The position numbers and the translations under genes were made by a program. Shown here in pieces: positions 46,181 through 58,264 of a stretch of DNA of 64,000 nt. The notes beneath the pieces are model-generated. The model saw nothing but the letters and a program-made list of their open reading frames with translations, was not told the origin of the DNA and ran no database searches. This DNA is from Cycas panzhihuaensis (lineage: Eukaryota > Cycadophyta). The stretch covers positions 186,937,741-187,001,740 of the forward strand of contig CM041465.1 of the NCBI GenBank assembly GCA_023213395.1, given 5' to 3'. Position 1 is the stretch's first letter, and each line of letters opens with the position of its first letter.

Positions 46181-47118
46181 ATTGTTTCTTCCTCTTCTTC
46201 TTCTTTCTGCTCCTTGTTGTAATTCCCTACCAGTCTTTTCCCTCTCTAGATGTCAGCTCTCCTTGGTGGGCATTGATAGGGATAGTGTCCTAGCTGACCA
46301 CAATGATAACAAAGATCAAATGCCTTACAAGAACTTGAAAAATGATTGGGCTTACCACAGTTGTAGCATATTCTTGTATCCCTTGGATTTGTGTGTCCTC
46401 GTCCCCTACTGTCTTGCCACCAGCCACGAGGTGGATTCCTGCCTTCTCGAGTTCGTTGTCTTCCTCTGGATTGACTTCATCCTTTGGGTCCCAAGGTTAG
46501 CCTGGTCATGAAAGCATCTTCTATTTCTACAAATTCTTCATAGTGTTTATTCCTTTGGTCTTGTCTCAACAATAAACTAGTTAGAGCATCTTGAGTCATC
46601 TTGTCAATCTAGTTATTGTTGGTTATGGTGTTGATAGTCACATCAAATGACTTTGGTAATTTATTTGCTATCATCTCCACTGCTTATTATTCTAAGATGG
46701 TGGCCCCAACACTCAAGAGATGATTTCTTATTGAAATAACCTTATGTATAAAATTAGATATTGTATCTGTTTTCTTCATATATAGCTTGAATAATTCCTC
46801 CTTGAGGGCAATTATTCTAGCCTTGTTTTTCTAGCTATATAGATTTTCAAAGCATTTCCATATTGTAGAGGTCATTTTCTCCACATAAACAAGAAGTGGG
46901 TCTGAAATTAAGAGCTTTAAGATTATTACTCTAGCATTGTCCCTTTCTTCCCAGTTTGCTAGATTTGTGCTTGTGGCAGTAGGCTTTACTTCAGTTCCAC
47001 TAGCAATATTCCAAGCATTTTTTGCTCCCAATAACATCTCTATTTTAATTTTCCAGACATGATAGTTTGTGTCTGTTAATTTGTCCTGATCAAACAAGGC
47101 TAAGATTGATGAAGCCAT
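46181..47118 (-). pseudogene. copia IV gag with two zinc knuckles
   Basis: Start chosen at ATG 47118 (MASSILALFDQDKLTDTNYH), matching copia I; the frame is also open upstream to 47181. Open to 46831, then broken, with [20 protein letters not shown] near 46650. The two knuckles CYNCGKPNHFSSSC (about 46325-46370) and [14 protein letters not shown] (about 46265-46310) are intact. Confidence 0.88.
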
Positions 47119-47808
47119 TAACAGAAAAGGAAACAAATTCTGTGTAGATTTGACTGTACAAAAGTATGGATTTCCATACAAAACCCTAACTATACGATCA
47201 GGTATAAAGTGTACCTCAAAAGAAAGCTCTCTTCAAGGAGATTACAGATCTATAACTGTTTTCTTAAAACAATCTTCTGATTGAAAGAAAATCAGCCCAA
47301 AAACTAGAAAGGGGTGACTAGGGTTTTACACGAAAATGCTTCAAATTCACCAAATCTTTCACCAAATTCAATGAAATTGGTCTCAAAATCTTTGAATTAT
47401 GGGGACGCAAGAGTTATGAGTAGATTTACTCAAAAAATTGAGTGATTTTTGAAGAGAATTGATGGAGAACCTCAAAATCCACACAGACTGTAAAACAGGC
47501 CAAAACTACCTCAAGATAAGCTCTGATGTCTTTGAGCCAGTTGAGAAGTATGATGTTTGTGCCTTGATCTATCTGCTAGTTAATTTTCACTTGATTCTGA
47601 GCACTTTGAAAATTTTGTGTATGTACAGGTCCATGTAGCCCCGTACAATTCTATATAGTTTCAATTATGCGACTCTCTTTCTCCTTCTAAGGGATTCAAC
47701 TCCTTCCCTTTCAACTAGGTACTTTAACCCTTGAATTTTGCTTCAGTATTGATTACAGAGACTAACCTTCTTATCTTCAGGCGGTCAAACTAACCTACTC
47801 TGATATCA

Positions 47809-48025
47809 TGTTAAAACTCTTGAATAGAAATGATAAAAATGGTTGTGTATTGATGATGGAGAGAATGCCTCCTTAAATATACATGATAGAATGTAATCAT
47901 TACAAATCAAATTGTAACTAAAGAATTTGCGGATGACACATGTCAGGTCTATAATAGGAGTTACATAATGAGGGGTTTATAACATTACCCCTTAAAGACC
48001 TAGGATAAAACATTATATTCTAATA
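47809..48025 (-). repeat. 5' LTR of copia IV
   Basis: 217 bp, plus-strand ends TGTTAAAACTC and TATTCTAATA (terminal CA changed to TA), flanked on the right by GATGT. Confidence 0.93.
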
Positions 48026-48030
48026 GATGT

Positions 48031-48596
48031 GAACTTTACATGTCTATCAAAAACGATTGCCCTTAGAATTCTATGGAGCTGCACCACCTCTCTCGTAAAA
48101 ATTGTTGTTATGTCAACTACTTTGTGCATCAACCACACAAGAAAGAATTGAGCCAATTTGATAAGCTTGTTGACCACCCCCATGATAGAATCATTCTTCT
48201 TTACATTTTTTGGTAACCCTAATATAAAATCGATGGAGACAATTTCTCACTTTCATTGTGGAATTTCCAGTGGTTGTAATAATCCAACAGAATGTCAATG
48301 TTCTACTTTAACCTTTTGGTATTGCAAACATTGAGCGGCATAATCAACTATAACCCTCTTCATTGTTGGCAAAAAGTAATTCCTCTTTATTGCCATTTAA
48401 GATTTTCTAATACCCTAGATGTGCTACATATGGTACATCATGAGATCTCCCATGATCAATTTTCTTGTTACAATATCATTTGACATATACTCATTGTCGA
48501 AACAAAAGAGGCCTATCATCTGATAGTTGATAATCTACATACTTATGTAATAGTTTATCATTCATCTATTCATGTCATCCTTGCTTATCAAGTGGT
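48031..48596 (-). pseudogene. gypsy A integrase, zinc finger and core start
   Basis: Around 48300-48480 the pattern NYFLPTMKRVIVDYAAQCLQ followed by YQKVKVEH is the His/Cys zinc finger end. Downstream to 48031 are degraded core pieces (MGVVNKLIKLAQF, TKVVDIT). The frame resumes at 42810 on the other side of copia IV. Confidence 0.75.
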
Positions 48597-48960
48597 GTGA
48601 AAACATTGAAAGAAGAGGAAAAAAATGCAGAACTCTGAAGTGTCATTCTATTAAATCCTTAAAGTATAAATACATGAGTGAGAGGTTTGCATGATGGACA
48701 CTTGTCACCCATGTGTTACCTGTTATTTGTACATTAGAACAATAAGGAAAGAATCAAAAAAGAATGAAGAGATAAGAAAGAATAAAAAAGGAAAGGAGGA
48801 AAAAAGAATAAAGAATGATTGATCGAGGAATTCCTTCACCCCTTTATAGCATTCATCACCCATTAACTATTCCTTTATAGTTGTCTTCAAGTTCGATTGA
48901 GCAACACTAATGGAGATGGTGTATGTCGATTTCAAGCCTAGTCAAATGCTATAAACGTGA
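48597..48960. other. Insertion-like non-coding segment inside gypsy A pol
   Basis: Lies between RNase H and the integrase zinc finger. It does not read as pol and is unusually rich in purine runs (AAGAAAGAATAAAAAAGG near 48775). 48597-48740 starts TGTGAAAACATTG, ends TTAGAACA and contains a TATA-like ATTTATAC on the minus strand, so it could be a small solo LTR. No matching flanking duplication was found. Confidence 0.3.
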
Positions 48961-50250
48961 ATCAATCTAAATTCTTGTAATACATTGTAGACTTAAGTAG
49001 GTCTTGAATCTAATCAAGCATCATTATAAGTTGAAATGGCACATATCAGTCTTGAATCTAGTTCAATGGCATCGATAGAGTCAACATACCTCTGACAACA
49101 TAGAGCATCTATAGTCTTATTCTTCTTTCCCTTGACACTTTTTATGTCAAAGTTATACTCACTTAAGAATTCCCATCTCCTTTGTCTAGCATTTATTTGT
49201 GGTTGCATGAAGAGATATTTTAGACTGTCACGATGAATCCTTAACTCAAATACCCTTCCTAGTAAATAAATAATGCCTCCACATTTTCAAGGTGTGTGCA
49301 ACTGCAACTAATTCCAAATCATGTATTGGGTAGTTCATTTCATGTTCCATCAACTTTCATGAATCATAAGCAATCAACTTCTCGGTTTGCATAAACACTC
49401 CTCCAATGCCTTATGCACATGCATCTGTGCATACCACACAATCTACACTAGGATCTAGCAGGGTAAGTATTAGCATAAGGGTAAGCAATTTCTTTAATTA
49501 TTGAAATCTTTCTTTACACTTGCCACTCCATTCAAACTTTGTTCCTTTCCTCTATAAAGAGGCGATTGAATAAGCAATCTTAAAGAACCCTTCAACATGC
49601 CATCAATAGTATTTCATGAGTCCCATGAAATTCCTCACCTCAAAAACATTTTTGGGAGTAAGCCATTCTATAATAGCTTTGATATTTTGTGGATTAATTG
49701 AAATTTCTTCTTGAAAAATTATATGCCAAAATATTGCACCTACTTCTAATAGAATTCACATTTGCTCAATTTAACATATAACTTATACTCCCTTAAAAGT
49801 TGCAACACCTTCTTAAAATGCTCACCATGTTCTTGGTTTGACTTGGAGTAGATTAGAATGTCAACTAAGAACACACGCATAAATTTGCCCAAATAGAGTC
49901 AAAACACACTGATCATGAGATACATAAATGTGGTTGGGACATTCATCAAGCCAAATTGTAATACTACAAATTCATAATGTCCATACTAGGTTCAAAATGT
50001 TATTTTGTGAATATCTTCATCTTTGATTCGAATTTGATGATATCCTAGCCTTAAAGTCGATCTCAAAAAGCTCTTTAGCTCCTCTCATTTGATTGAATAA
50101 ATCAACAATCCTAGGAAGAGATCATTTATTCTTTATTGTCACATTATTCAACTATTAGTAATCAATATACAACTATAATGTTCCATCCTTCTCCTTCAAG
50201 AATAGAATAGGTGCTCCCCATGGTGATGCACTAAGTCGAATAAAGCCCCT
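48961..50250 (-). pseudogene. gypsy A reverse transcriptase and RNase H
   Basis: 49014-49208 encodes INARQRRWEFLSEYNFDIKS with VKGKKNKTIDALC, the end of RNase H. In the RT, near 49870-49850, FLVDILIYSKSNQEHGEH stands where FVDDILIYS is expected. KLYVKLSKCEF, RFYKRF-like and HYLSKFS-like pieces are also readable nearby. Stops every 30-60 codons. Confidence 0.8.
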
Positions 50251-50479
50251 TATCCAACAATTCTTGCAATTATATTTTCACTTCCAGTAGTTCTAGACTC
50301 GGCATATGATATGATGCTTTAGAAATGGGTTCTGCTCCTGGAATCAACTCGATGGCATAATCCTCCTCTTTTTTAGATGACAAGCCTAGTAATTCATTTG
50401 AAAATAGATTAAAAAATTCTTGTAATATTAGATAATCTTCTAGTTTAGGGCCTTTCTGTCCACTTTCATCATTAGCATA

Positions 50480-50830
50480 TGCTATATAGAGTAGACATCA
50501 TTTCCAAATGTTCCATTTGACTTGTGTGGCAAAAATTAGTCAAATAATGATGGGTCTCTCTTCCCCTTATATGACTCTAGGGAAACCCTCATCATTTAAA
50601 CATTCTACCACCTTATTATAGCAATCAATTTTAGCTCGATGGTGCTCTAAGCATTGAAGACCAATTATAGCAAAGTAGTCTCCAAGTGGCAAAACTTGGA
50701 AAGTGTCATAGCTACTCCATCCTTCCCACTCTAATTTGCAATTTAGAATGAATTCAATTACCATTCTCATGGTTCCATTTACCATTTGCACAATCTACTC
50801 ATCATAATGCTTGTTGGGCCCCAATTTACA
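50480..50830 (-). pseudogene. gypsy A protease region
   Basis: A 74-codon frame 50567-50791 has VLPLGDYFAIIGLQCLEHHR and AKIDCYNKVVECLNDEG, the standard end of the gypsy retropepsin domain (LGDYDVILGMDWL in relatives). The active-site Asp region upstream (near 50880) is eroded. Confidence 0.8.
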
Positions 50831-51029
50831 CCTTTCTACAACTCATGGTGATATAAAATTATGACCACTACTAAATTCAATCAATATAGAATAGTTTGAT
50901 CATACACTTTACCTTGTACATGCCCCATGGTCAATTGGTAGTCTGCTTGTCATCCATCTATTGCAGTATACATTCTTATGGGTTGCTTTCCTTTTATTGC
51001 ATTAACTACATTTGGTTGCATACTAATGT

Positions 51030-52150
51030 TATAGGATTGTCCTCTTGCACCTAGCCATTTTGGACATTCCTAAGCGGTGTCCTTTTTCACTATAACAAAA
51101 ACAAGTATCCTTGGGAAAATCTAGAGGAGTGCAACTAGCCTCTAGTACACTTTGGGGTTGATATGTATTCTTCATGCCTTGTCAAGGAGAAGGAGGTGTA
51201 AATCCCCTCTTTCATTGTTCCTACTTTTGTTTGAAGCTTGTCCTTTCATCTGAAACGATGATCTTGTCACTCTACCCATTGATCCTCACAATGTTTTGCC
51301 TTTCTTATTGCCTTGTCTAATTCCATTGGTTCTAAGATTTTTATTTTGCCTCTAGTTGTTTCATTTAGACCATTTATAAACTTGTTCACCTTCACCCTTT
51401 TTTCAAGGATATAAGAAGCATACTTTAAAAGACTTATGAATCACCTTTCATACTCTTCAACTATCATCTGTCCTTGGCTTAACTCATAGAAGGATTCTAC
51501 TTCCTTCTCAAAATAATACTCAAAAAAGCATTTTTGCTCAAAATACTTGGAGAATTACTCAATCATAATTCCTTTTCCTTGATACTCTTTACTCTCTTAT
51601 AGTGTTCCCACCATAATGACATGTTTCCAATAAAAATATAAATTGCTATCTTTGCCTTCTCCCTTGAGGTGAAGTCATGAAGTTGGAGGGACTTCTTCAT
51701 ATTTACAAGCCAAGCTTTTGCTTTATCACCATTCTTAACTTCACCACTAAAGGTGGGGAGACTAGCTTTTTGGAATTCATATCGCAAACATTTCTTTGTT
51801 GGACTACAACTTCTTGGTCTCTTGCCTCTTGTGGAGGATGGAGTGGAGCCTTAAACTTTAGTTGCACTAGAGGTTGATCTTTAACTGTTATTTCTCATAC
51901 TAATACTTTGTTCTCTAATCCTTTTACTTGAATCTCTCCTTGTTGAATATTCTTATGTTATGCATATTCTACCATCCCTATAAATATTCTGAACTTTCAT
52001 TCTTGGTCAATCTCACTCCATTGTCCTCTAAATGTTCATAAGCTCCTCCAAGATTCAACCATTATCTTCTTTGAAATTGTGAATTTGTTCTTGGAAACTA
52101 CAAACAGTTTCAACAAGCTCTACTTGGGACATCTTTGGTTTTCTTCTTGT
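51030..52150 (-). pseudogene. gypsy A gag and zinc knuckle
   Basis: 51563-51787 encodes KASLPTFSGEVKNGDKAKAW, LVNMKKSLQLHDF and NMSLWWEHYKR, a gypsy gag core. The knuckle near 51065-51110 reads CFCYSEKGHRLGMS, with the last Cys replaced by Ser. Gag probably started near 52150 (MSQVELVETVCSFQEQI). Confidence 0.8.
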
Positions 52151-52857
52151 CATTGATCCTCTCCAATCCCATATTTTTGTCATATGGGTCTCCTTGGCTA
52201 AATTGCCCAAACTGTATACCACTCATCCTTCTAGTTCCTTTTATTCCCTTCACAATGTTGACTCTTTATGAAATGCAAAACAATGTAGAATTTGCCCATA
52301 TACATAAAGGAAGAAAAGTCCGAAAATGTCAATATTAGTCCTAGGCACTTACAAGGGAGTTACACTAAATTTTTCGGTTTGAGGGTCTCCTAGGGAATAG
52401 TGAAATTTTCAGTCCAAAGAAAGTTTCTCAATTTCTATTAAGAAGCAGTTGGAACAAAAGAAGATTTAGGTGCAAAACATTAAAATGCCTTTGCTTATCA
52501 ATTCAACAAATTCCAAGCTAGAATTCGCAAGTTACAACATCAACAAACATAACCACAAATTATGTGATTGTCGTCAAATGGTGCATAGTTGGCTCAGGAA
52601 CTGTTAAGGACAAATCTACCTAAAATGATGTTGTAGTGCTTCCTCTAAAACTTCACGTCGATCTAAGCTTACAATAGAAAGCTATGGCTTCTAAAACAAA
52701 ATTTCTTATATATATACATATATATATTCTTTTCTCTTCTTTTCCACTCCACAAAATCTCTAAAGTTTATGAAGTTCATTTCAACACCTTGGTAATTGAC
52801 CTTAGCCACCTAGTGTACTCTTCTGCAAATTATGCTACTTTCTAAAATGTTCATTTA

Positions 52858-53330
52858 TGTTAGAGAGAGGGATTCAATTTGCATTCACAAGTATACATTA
52901 TCATTTGTACAATAAATCAAAGATCTGAAAATCTTTAACAGTAGCACAAATACACCATATTTGAGAGGTGGAAAACCCCCTAATGGGAATAGAAAACCAC
53001 CTCCTTAAATATATAAATATTATTATAATAGAAGAGATGATGCAGTAAAGTTAAATGAGATTCTCATCCTCTCTCTGGGTGTGCAACCTCCTTCTCCAGC
53101 AAGACCTGGTCAACCCAACCTACCAAACCTGTCCAATCTAACCAATTTGACCAACTTCACCAACTTCCTAAAATCTAGGAAGTGATTCTATTAAGAAGGT
53201 AGAGGTTCGTTGACATGGGCGGTTGTCCATTTCAACAAACCATATAAGTAATTAATAATATATTAACAAAAAGTAACATTATAAAAGAACTTTATGAAAG
53301 AACATAAAGATGACATTAATATTTCTAACA
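52858..53330 (-). repeat. 3' LTR of copia V
   Basis: 473 bp. Contains a nine-base imperfect tandem repeat (about 53111-53168, unit like ACCAACTTC), shared with the 5' LTR. Confidence 0.93.
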
Positions 53331-53399
53331 TCCCCCTTTAGAAGAAGAAAAAAGAAGAAAAAAAAAGATGATAAGGAAGATGATGAAGACTTCAGCATG

Positions 53400-54276
53400 G
53401 TCATCCCCTTTTGAGGAAGACTTCATTAATCTTTAACAACTCTCGCAGCTTTACAAACTTAACTTCAATCAATGGCTTGGTTAGGATATCTGCAATCTAC
53501 AAAATTGTAAGACAATAAAACAAATTAATAGTATTGTCATTTACAAGATCACATATAAAATGTTGGTGTAATTCTATATGTTTCGTCCTAGAATGTGCAA
53601 CAAGATTAGTAGTTATAGATATTGCACCTTGATTATCAACATTAATTTTAATGGAAGAGTTAAAAAAAAACCAAGCTCAGTTAATAGAGCTTTAATCTAA
53701 AGTGATTCTTTACTAGCTTCAACCAGTGCTCAATACTCAGCTTCAATCATAGATAAGGCCAATGCTTGCATCCTTTTACTAAACCAAGTGATTGGTGAGG
53801 AATCTAGGAAAAAGATGTAACTAGTTGTAGATTTACGATCATCAGAGTCTCTTGCCCAATCAGAATCTATGTAACCTGTCAATTGCAGGTTAGAATTGCA
53901 ATAATTATATGTTAGACCATAGAATATTGTACCTTGTAAATAGTGTAAGATTTGTTTTGCTACTTGCCAATGCGATTCATGAGGCTTTTGCATGTATCTG
54001 GAACACAAAGCAATAGCATAGGACATGTCTGGGCGGGTGTGGGTTAGGTAAACAAGACTACCTATGAGTTGAAGATAAGTTGTAGGATCATATAGTGGTG
54101 TTTGGCAATCAGTGGTTAACTTTACGCTTGATTGTAAAGGATTTGGAGTTGGTTTGGCATTTTCCATATTAAATCTTTTTATTAAGTCAATAATATATTT
54201 GGGTTGTGAAATAGTGATTTTAGACTTAGATTGACAAATCTGCAGACCTAAAAAGTAGTGTAGCAGACCTAAGTCT
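53400..54276 (-). pseudogene. copia V RNase H and RT C-terminus
   Basis: 53730-54167 encodes MENAKPTPNPLQSSVKLTTD, QLIGSLVYLTHTRPDMSYAI, KPHESHWQVAKQILHYLQGT, GYIDSDWARDSDDRKSTTSY and ALSMIEAEY. Upstream to 54276 the RT end LLHYFLGLQICQSKS is readable, directly at the edge of the solo LTR. 53400-53730 holds a degraded end with DILTKPL. Confidence 0.88.
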
Positions 54277-54910
54277 TGTTGAGAATAGAAGGTCCAACCC
54301 TCTAACAGCCACCAAGATCTATTACTTTCTTACAACTAGTTACAGAAATGAAACATACAAATTACATGCAAGTTCTTAAAACCAGAGATTATACAGTAAC
54401 AAGACAGTGAAAGCCAAACATCACATGTGCACCCGATATAACGTGGTAAAACCCTAGCAGTGTGCTAGGGAAACATCCACACAGGAAAGGTAGCTTTCTT
54501 TATTGCTGCAGAATGGAGAAAATAGTACATCACTGATACAGAGTGCTCTCTAGAACAACAATCAGCCACCGCCCTCTTCGTTGTCCATTGCATAACATTA
54601 CAACATGATAAGAAAAGCCCTAAAATGGGCTACATGAGAGGACATCCAAGACCTAAAATCTCAACCGTAGAATCTAGGGTATTTTCATTGTACGACCCTG
54701 ATTCTCTTTACACTTTAATAAGGTTTACATGGTCAATTTTTGGGTCGGGGGCTATCGCCCCCGAACCCCCTCCTAGCTGGGGGCGTTCCACTCCCTCGGA
54801 CCCCCCGGCCAAGGGGGGCTCCCGCCCCCCTTGGAACCCCCCAAGAAAGATTAGGGGAAACTGCAGCAGCCATAATTTTAGGCCTATAATTGTTGTCACA
54901 ATACCCAACA
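54277..54910 (-). mobile_element. Solo LTR, 634 bp, GC-rich hairpin block
   Basis: Plus-strand ends TGTTGAGAATAG and ATACCCAACA. An exact duplication AGTCT (54272-54276, 54911-54915) flanks it, and it interrupts the RT of copia V between FEMTDL and GLLHYFLG. The minus strand is preferred because it has an AATAAAG poly(A)-like signal near 54500 and starts TGTTGGGTATTG. 54745-54845 is a block of C and G runs that can fold (GGGGGGC/GCCCCCC). No internal region remains, so the parent element was lost by LTR-LTR recombination. Confidence 0.88.
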
Positions 54911-55833
54911 AGTCTGTCATTTCAAACTTATTCATTAAAATAGATTTTAATTACTGAATACTAGAAATTAAAGATCCAGTTATGATTGTATCATTTATGC
55001 AAAGAATTAGGATGGTAATGTTATCATCATGTCTTTGAAAATAGAGATTAGGATCACTAATACACTTAGTGTATCCATTCTGTAAAAGATATTAATCAAT
55101 TTTGGTGTACCAAGTTCGAGAAGCTTGTTTAAGACCATACAATGATTTTCAACTCACAAACAAGATTAGGATTGCAAACAAAACCAGGGGGTTGTTTCAT
55201 ATAAATTTCTTCTTTAAGATCACCATTTAAGCCACTTTTAACATCTATCTGATGAATCTGCCAACCAAATTTGGCTGCTAAAACGATAATGGTTTTGATT
55301 GTGTTCAACTTTGCTACAGGAGCAAAAGTTTCCGTATAATTGATACCATCAACTTGAGAAAAAACTTTGGCTATTAAACAAGCCTTATGCTTTTCAATTG
55401 CTCCTTCTGAGTTATATTTTGTTCGATAAACCCATTTGCAGTCTACCAAGTTCTTTCCAACAGGAAGTATAATTAGATCCCAAGTTGAATTCTTTTTAAG
55501 AGCATCAAATTCAACTTGCATGGCTTGCTGCCATATGGGATTGTTGCTTGCTTCCTTAAAGGTTTTTGGGTCATCACTGGCCATTACTTTGACCATTAGA
55601 GCAAAATTAGATTGAAGTTTTTGGGAACAAGTTCTTCTAATGTCTGATGGATCACCAGCATCAAAACCAATAGTCGAAATGGTTTTTTGAACCCAAACTG
55701 GCTGTTTGTTTCTTGAAGCATCAGAAGTTGAAGGTTGATCAGTAGAATTTGATTGAATTGAAGTAGATGTTTGATTGGATGGTTCAAATATACTAGATTC
55801 ACTTAAGATCCAATTCTGGACTTGTGAAGACAA
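54911..55833 (-). pseudogene. copia V reverse transcriptase, main part
   Basis: 55129-55833 encodes the linker (Ser/Thr/Gln-rich) then WQQAMQVEFDALKKNSTWDL, VDCKWVYRTKYNSEGAIEKH, KLNTIKTIIVLAAKFGWQIH, DVKSGLNGDLKEEIYMKQPP. DVKSAFLNG has become DVKSGLNG. The YVDD region near 54960-55010 is eroded. Confidence 0.88.
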
Positions 55834-55849
55834 ACTATCAATTACTTCA

Positions 55850-56962
55850 CTGTTTGCTTATATATCTGAAGGATCTTTTAGATAAGTATTAGTTAATAGA
55901 TTCTCGACAAGAAGTTCTATATAAGTGGTTTTTGATAAAGATCCTTCATCAAATATAATATCACGCAGGAACAAAATCTTATGCGTGATTGGATCAAATA
56001 GCCTATAGGCTTTATTTTCTTCGTTGTAACCAACGAAGATAAATTTAGAACTTTTGGGGTCGAGTTTCTGTCAATTTTCTTTTGGAATATGCCCCTAAGC
56101 AATGCTTCCAAAGATTCCAAGGTGTTTTACAAAAGGTTTGCAACCAGACCACTTATGTTCTGGTGTAACGTTTTGTAAAGACATACAAGGTAAACAATTT
56201 AAAATGTAGTTAGAGCAAGCCATTACTTTAGCCCATAGCTTTAAATCAAGACCTTTTGCATGTATCATGCATCCGGTCATTTCTACAAGGGTACAGTTCT
56301 TGCGTTCAACAACACTATTCTGTTGAGGGGTATAAGCAACGGAATGTTGGAATCGTATTCCATGTTTTTTATAGTATGAAGTAAACTTGTTACTTAAGTA
56401 TTCTTTAGCATTATCAAACCCAAAGATTTTTATTTTAGAGTTATTTTGGTTTTCAACTAACGTTTTAAACTCAATAAAGATGTCAAATACCTAACTTCTT
56501 CTTTTGAGTATATAAACCCACCATTTCCTCGAAAAATCATCGATAAAAGTGACAAATTATCAACTTCCAAAGTACAAAAGTACTTGAAAGGGACCACAAA
56601 TGTCGGAATGAACAACTTCAAGTGAGACTTTTTCTCTAAATGAAGTCTGGTGTGGAAAGGGTTCCATGTGTTGCTTATCTATTACGCAGGCTTCGCAAAC
56701 ACCATAGACAATATTTAGGTGGGGGAAGCCCATGCACCATATCATGCTTGTTTAGATACTTAAGTTTGCCATAACTTGTATGGCCAAACAGAGCATGCCA
56801 TAGCTTACTGGCTGGGTCAAATTTAGCTATAAAGGCACTAAAAGATTTTGTTTTGGAATGTTGTAGGTTTGTCAGGTTATAAAGACTTGTTTTGTGATAG
56901 ACAGGTACTAAAGCAATTGATTTAAACTTGTTTAAAGGCTGATTAATGACAAATATGTCTTT
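55850..56962 (-). pseudogene. copia V integrase (degenerate)
   Basis: 56095-56280 holds MTGCMIHAKGLDLKLWAKVM and CLPCMSLQNVTPEHKWSGCK. 56560-56745 holds CEACVIDKQHMEPFPHQTSF and LEVVHSDICGPFQV. HALFGHTSYGKLKYL near 56800 starts the zinc region. Core Asp/Glu residues lie in broken stretches. Confidence 0.85.
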
Positions 56963-57300
56963 TCAGAATTTGACAACGAGGTCTTTCTCGCAGATTTGAT
57001 AGACTGAAAGAAGATTCGGTAATAATCCAAGAACGTAAAATACATCGTTGATAGAACTGTCTTTCAAAGAAACATCTCTCGTTCTTTTAACTTTCAGTTG
57101 AGAGCCGCTTCTGAAAGAAATTTCTTCTTCAAAATTAAGATCAGAATGGTCTATTGACAAATATTCTTGATGTCCCATCATATGATGGGATGCACCAGAG
57201 TCAAGGATCCACTTAGGTGGCTGAGCAGTTGGGGCCAAAAAAGCAAATGTGGTAGCGGTTAAGGAACGGTTAGGATTGTGGGATCGCGATTGGATCCTCT
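56963..57300 (-). pseudogene. copia V protease
   Basis: A 91-codon frame with PPKWILDSGASHHMMGHQEY (intact DSGA), VKRTRDVSLKDSSINDVFYV and LLPNLLSVYQICEKDLVVKF. Ends in a stop before the pre-integrase domain. Confidence 0.88.
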
Positions 57301-58264
57301 TAGAAGCTTCCCAAGCTTCAAAAGCAATTCTATTCCTACAAACATCAATGCTGTGCCCCTGTTTGTGGCAATAAGCACAACTGACATTCTAATTAGGATT
57401 AGAATTGATAGTATTCCATTTTTGGAACGACTGTTCAGAGGCATTCTGGTTTTTCGGTAGTCCAAAATACTTAGTATTATGATGAAGATTATTTGCAGAA
57501 GAAGAAGAACCTCTATGAGGTTTTTGGAACTTAGGATTACTGTTATGATTATTTTGATAGTTGTTTTGATGTTTAAACTTGTTTAGTGGTTTTGACTTGG
57601 AAAAACGAGCCTGTGAAGGACCTTGTAGTTTTCTAGTCTGAATCAACATTGTTTGATGTTCAATCAGTTAATTTGTTAACTAATTAAAAGTTATTGGCCG
57701 GTATCAGGCTTGCTGCCTGACAGCTTTGAAGAGATTGAAATGTTTAGGAAGTTTATCAATTGCTAGATGGACGAGTGTATCATCATCTTTTGCATGAGTG
57801 ATAGTTTCCACTTTATCACTTACTTTGGTTAAAGATTTGATGCAATTTCTTAGGTCCTTGTTAATAAGTTGAAATTTTGATAAAAAGTCAACTTTTAAAA
57901 AATCTTCATAATTTAAATCGTATATATGTTGTTCAAAGACAGCTAACTTTTATGCCTCAACCTTATCGTATTTTTTCTTAAGCGAATTCCAGACAGTGGC
58001 AAGATCATCTGTATCAAAGAAATGCCTACTTATGTCTAGCAAGAAAGAGGTTAGGATGGTGCCTAGGGCTCCATCACAATTCATCAGATATACTATATAG
58101 GCTTTTGATTTTTCGTCTGTTAGTTTTACAAACTCTCCTGTAACATATCGCCATATCTTTTATTATTTTAGATAATGGCATATGTGTGTTTTTCAATCAG
58201 CATAATTTGAGCCGTTTAAAGTTGGAATTGGTGCACAAGACGTTGTCCCTAACATAAGTGCCAT
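57301..58264 (-). pseudogene. copia V gag with one zinc knuckle
   Basis: Start chosen at ATG 58264 (MALMLGTTSCAPIPTLNGSN). The UBN2-type core reads LTDEKSKAYIVYLMNCDGAL and LAIDKLPKHFNLFKAV. 57389-57649 is a basic, Asn- and Gln-rich stretch. One knuckle CAYCHKQGHSIDVC lies near 57345-57390. Stops near 58160, 57950 and 57390 break the frame. Confidence 0.85.

Larger units (their letters stand above)
42816..48025 (-). mobile_element. Ty1/copia element (copia IV), same family group as copia I
   Basis: 217-bp LTRs at 42816-43032 and 47809-48025 differ at about 13 sites. A perfect target duplication GATGT flanks it (42811-42815, 48026-48030). On the minus strand the LTR starts TGTTAGAATATAATGTTTTA, as in copia I, and the proteins align with copia I throughout. 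A degraded primer site TGATATCAGAGT (47797-47808) and purine tract TTAAGAGAGGG (43033-43043) are in place. It is inserted in the integrase of gypsy A. Confidence 0.95.

Noticed and set aside
52200-52230. Second possible primer site TGGTATACAG on the minus strand
   Set aside because: It sits just upstream of gag with no LTR sequence on its outer side. The primer site at 61243-61254 next to a recognisable LTR fits gypsy A better.
54625-54957. 110-codon plus-strand Pro-rich frame
   Set aside because: Arises from the C-run block of the solo LTR and crosses its end into copia V RT sequence.
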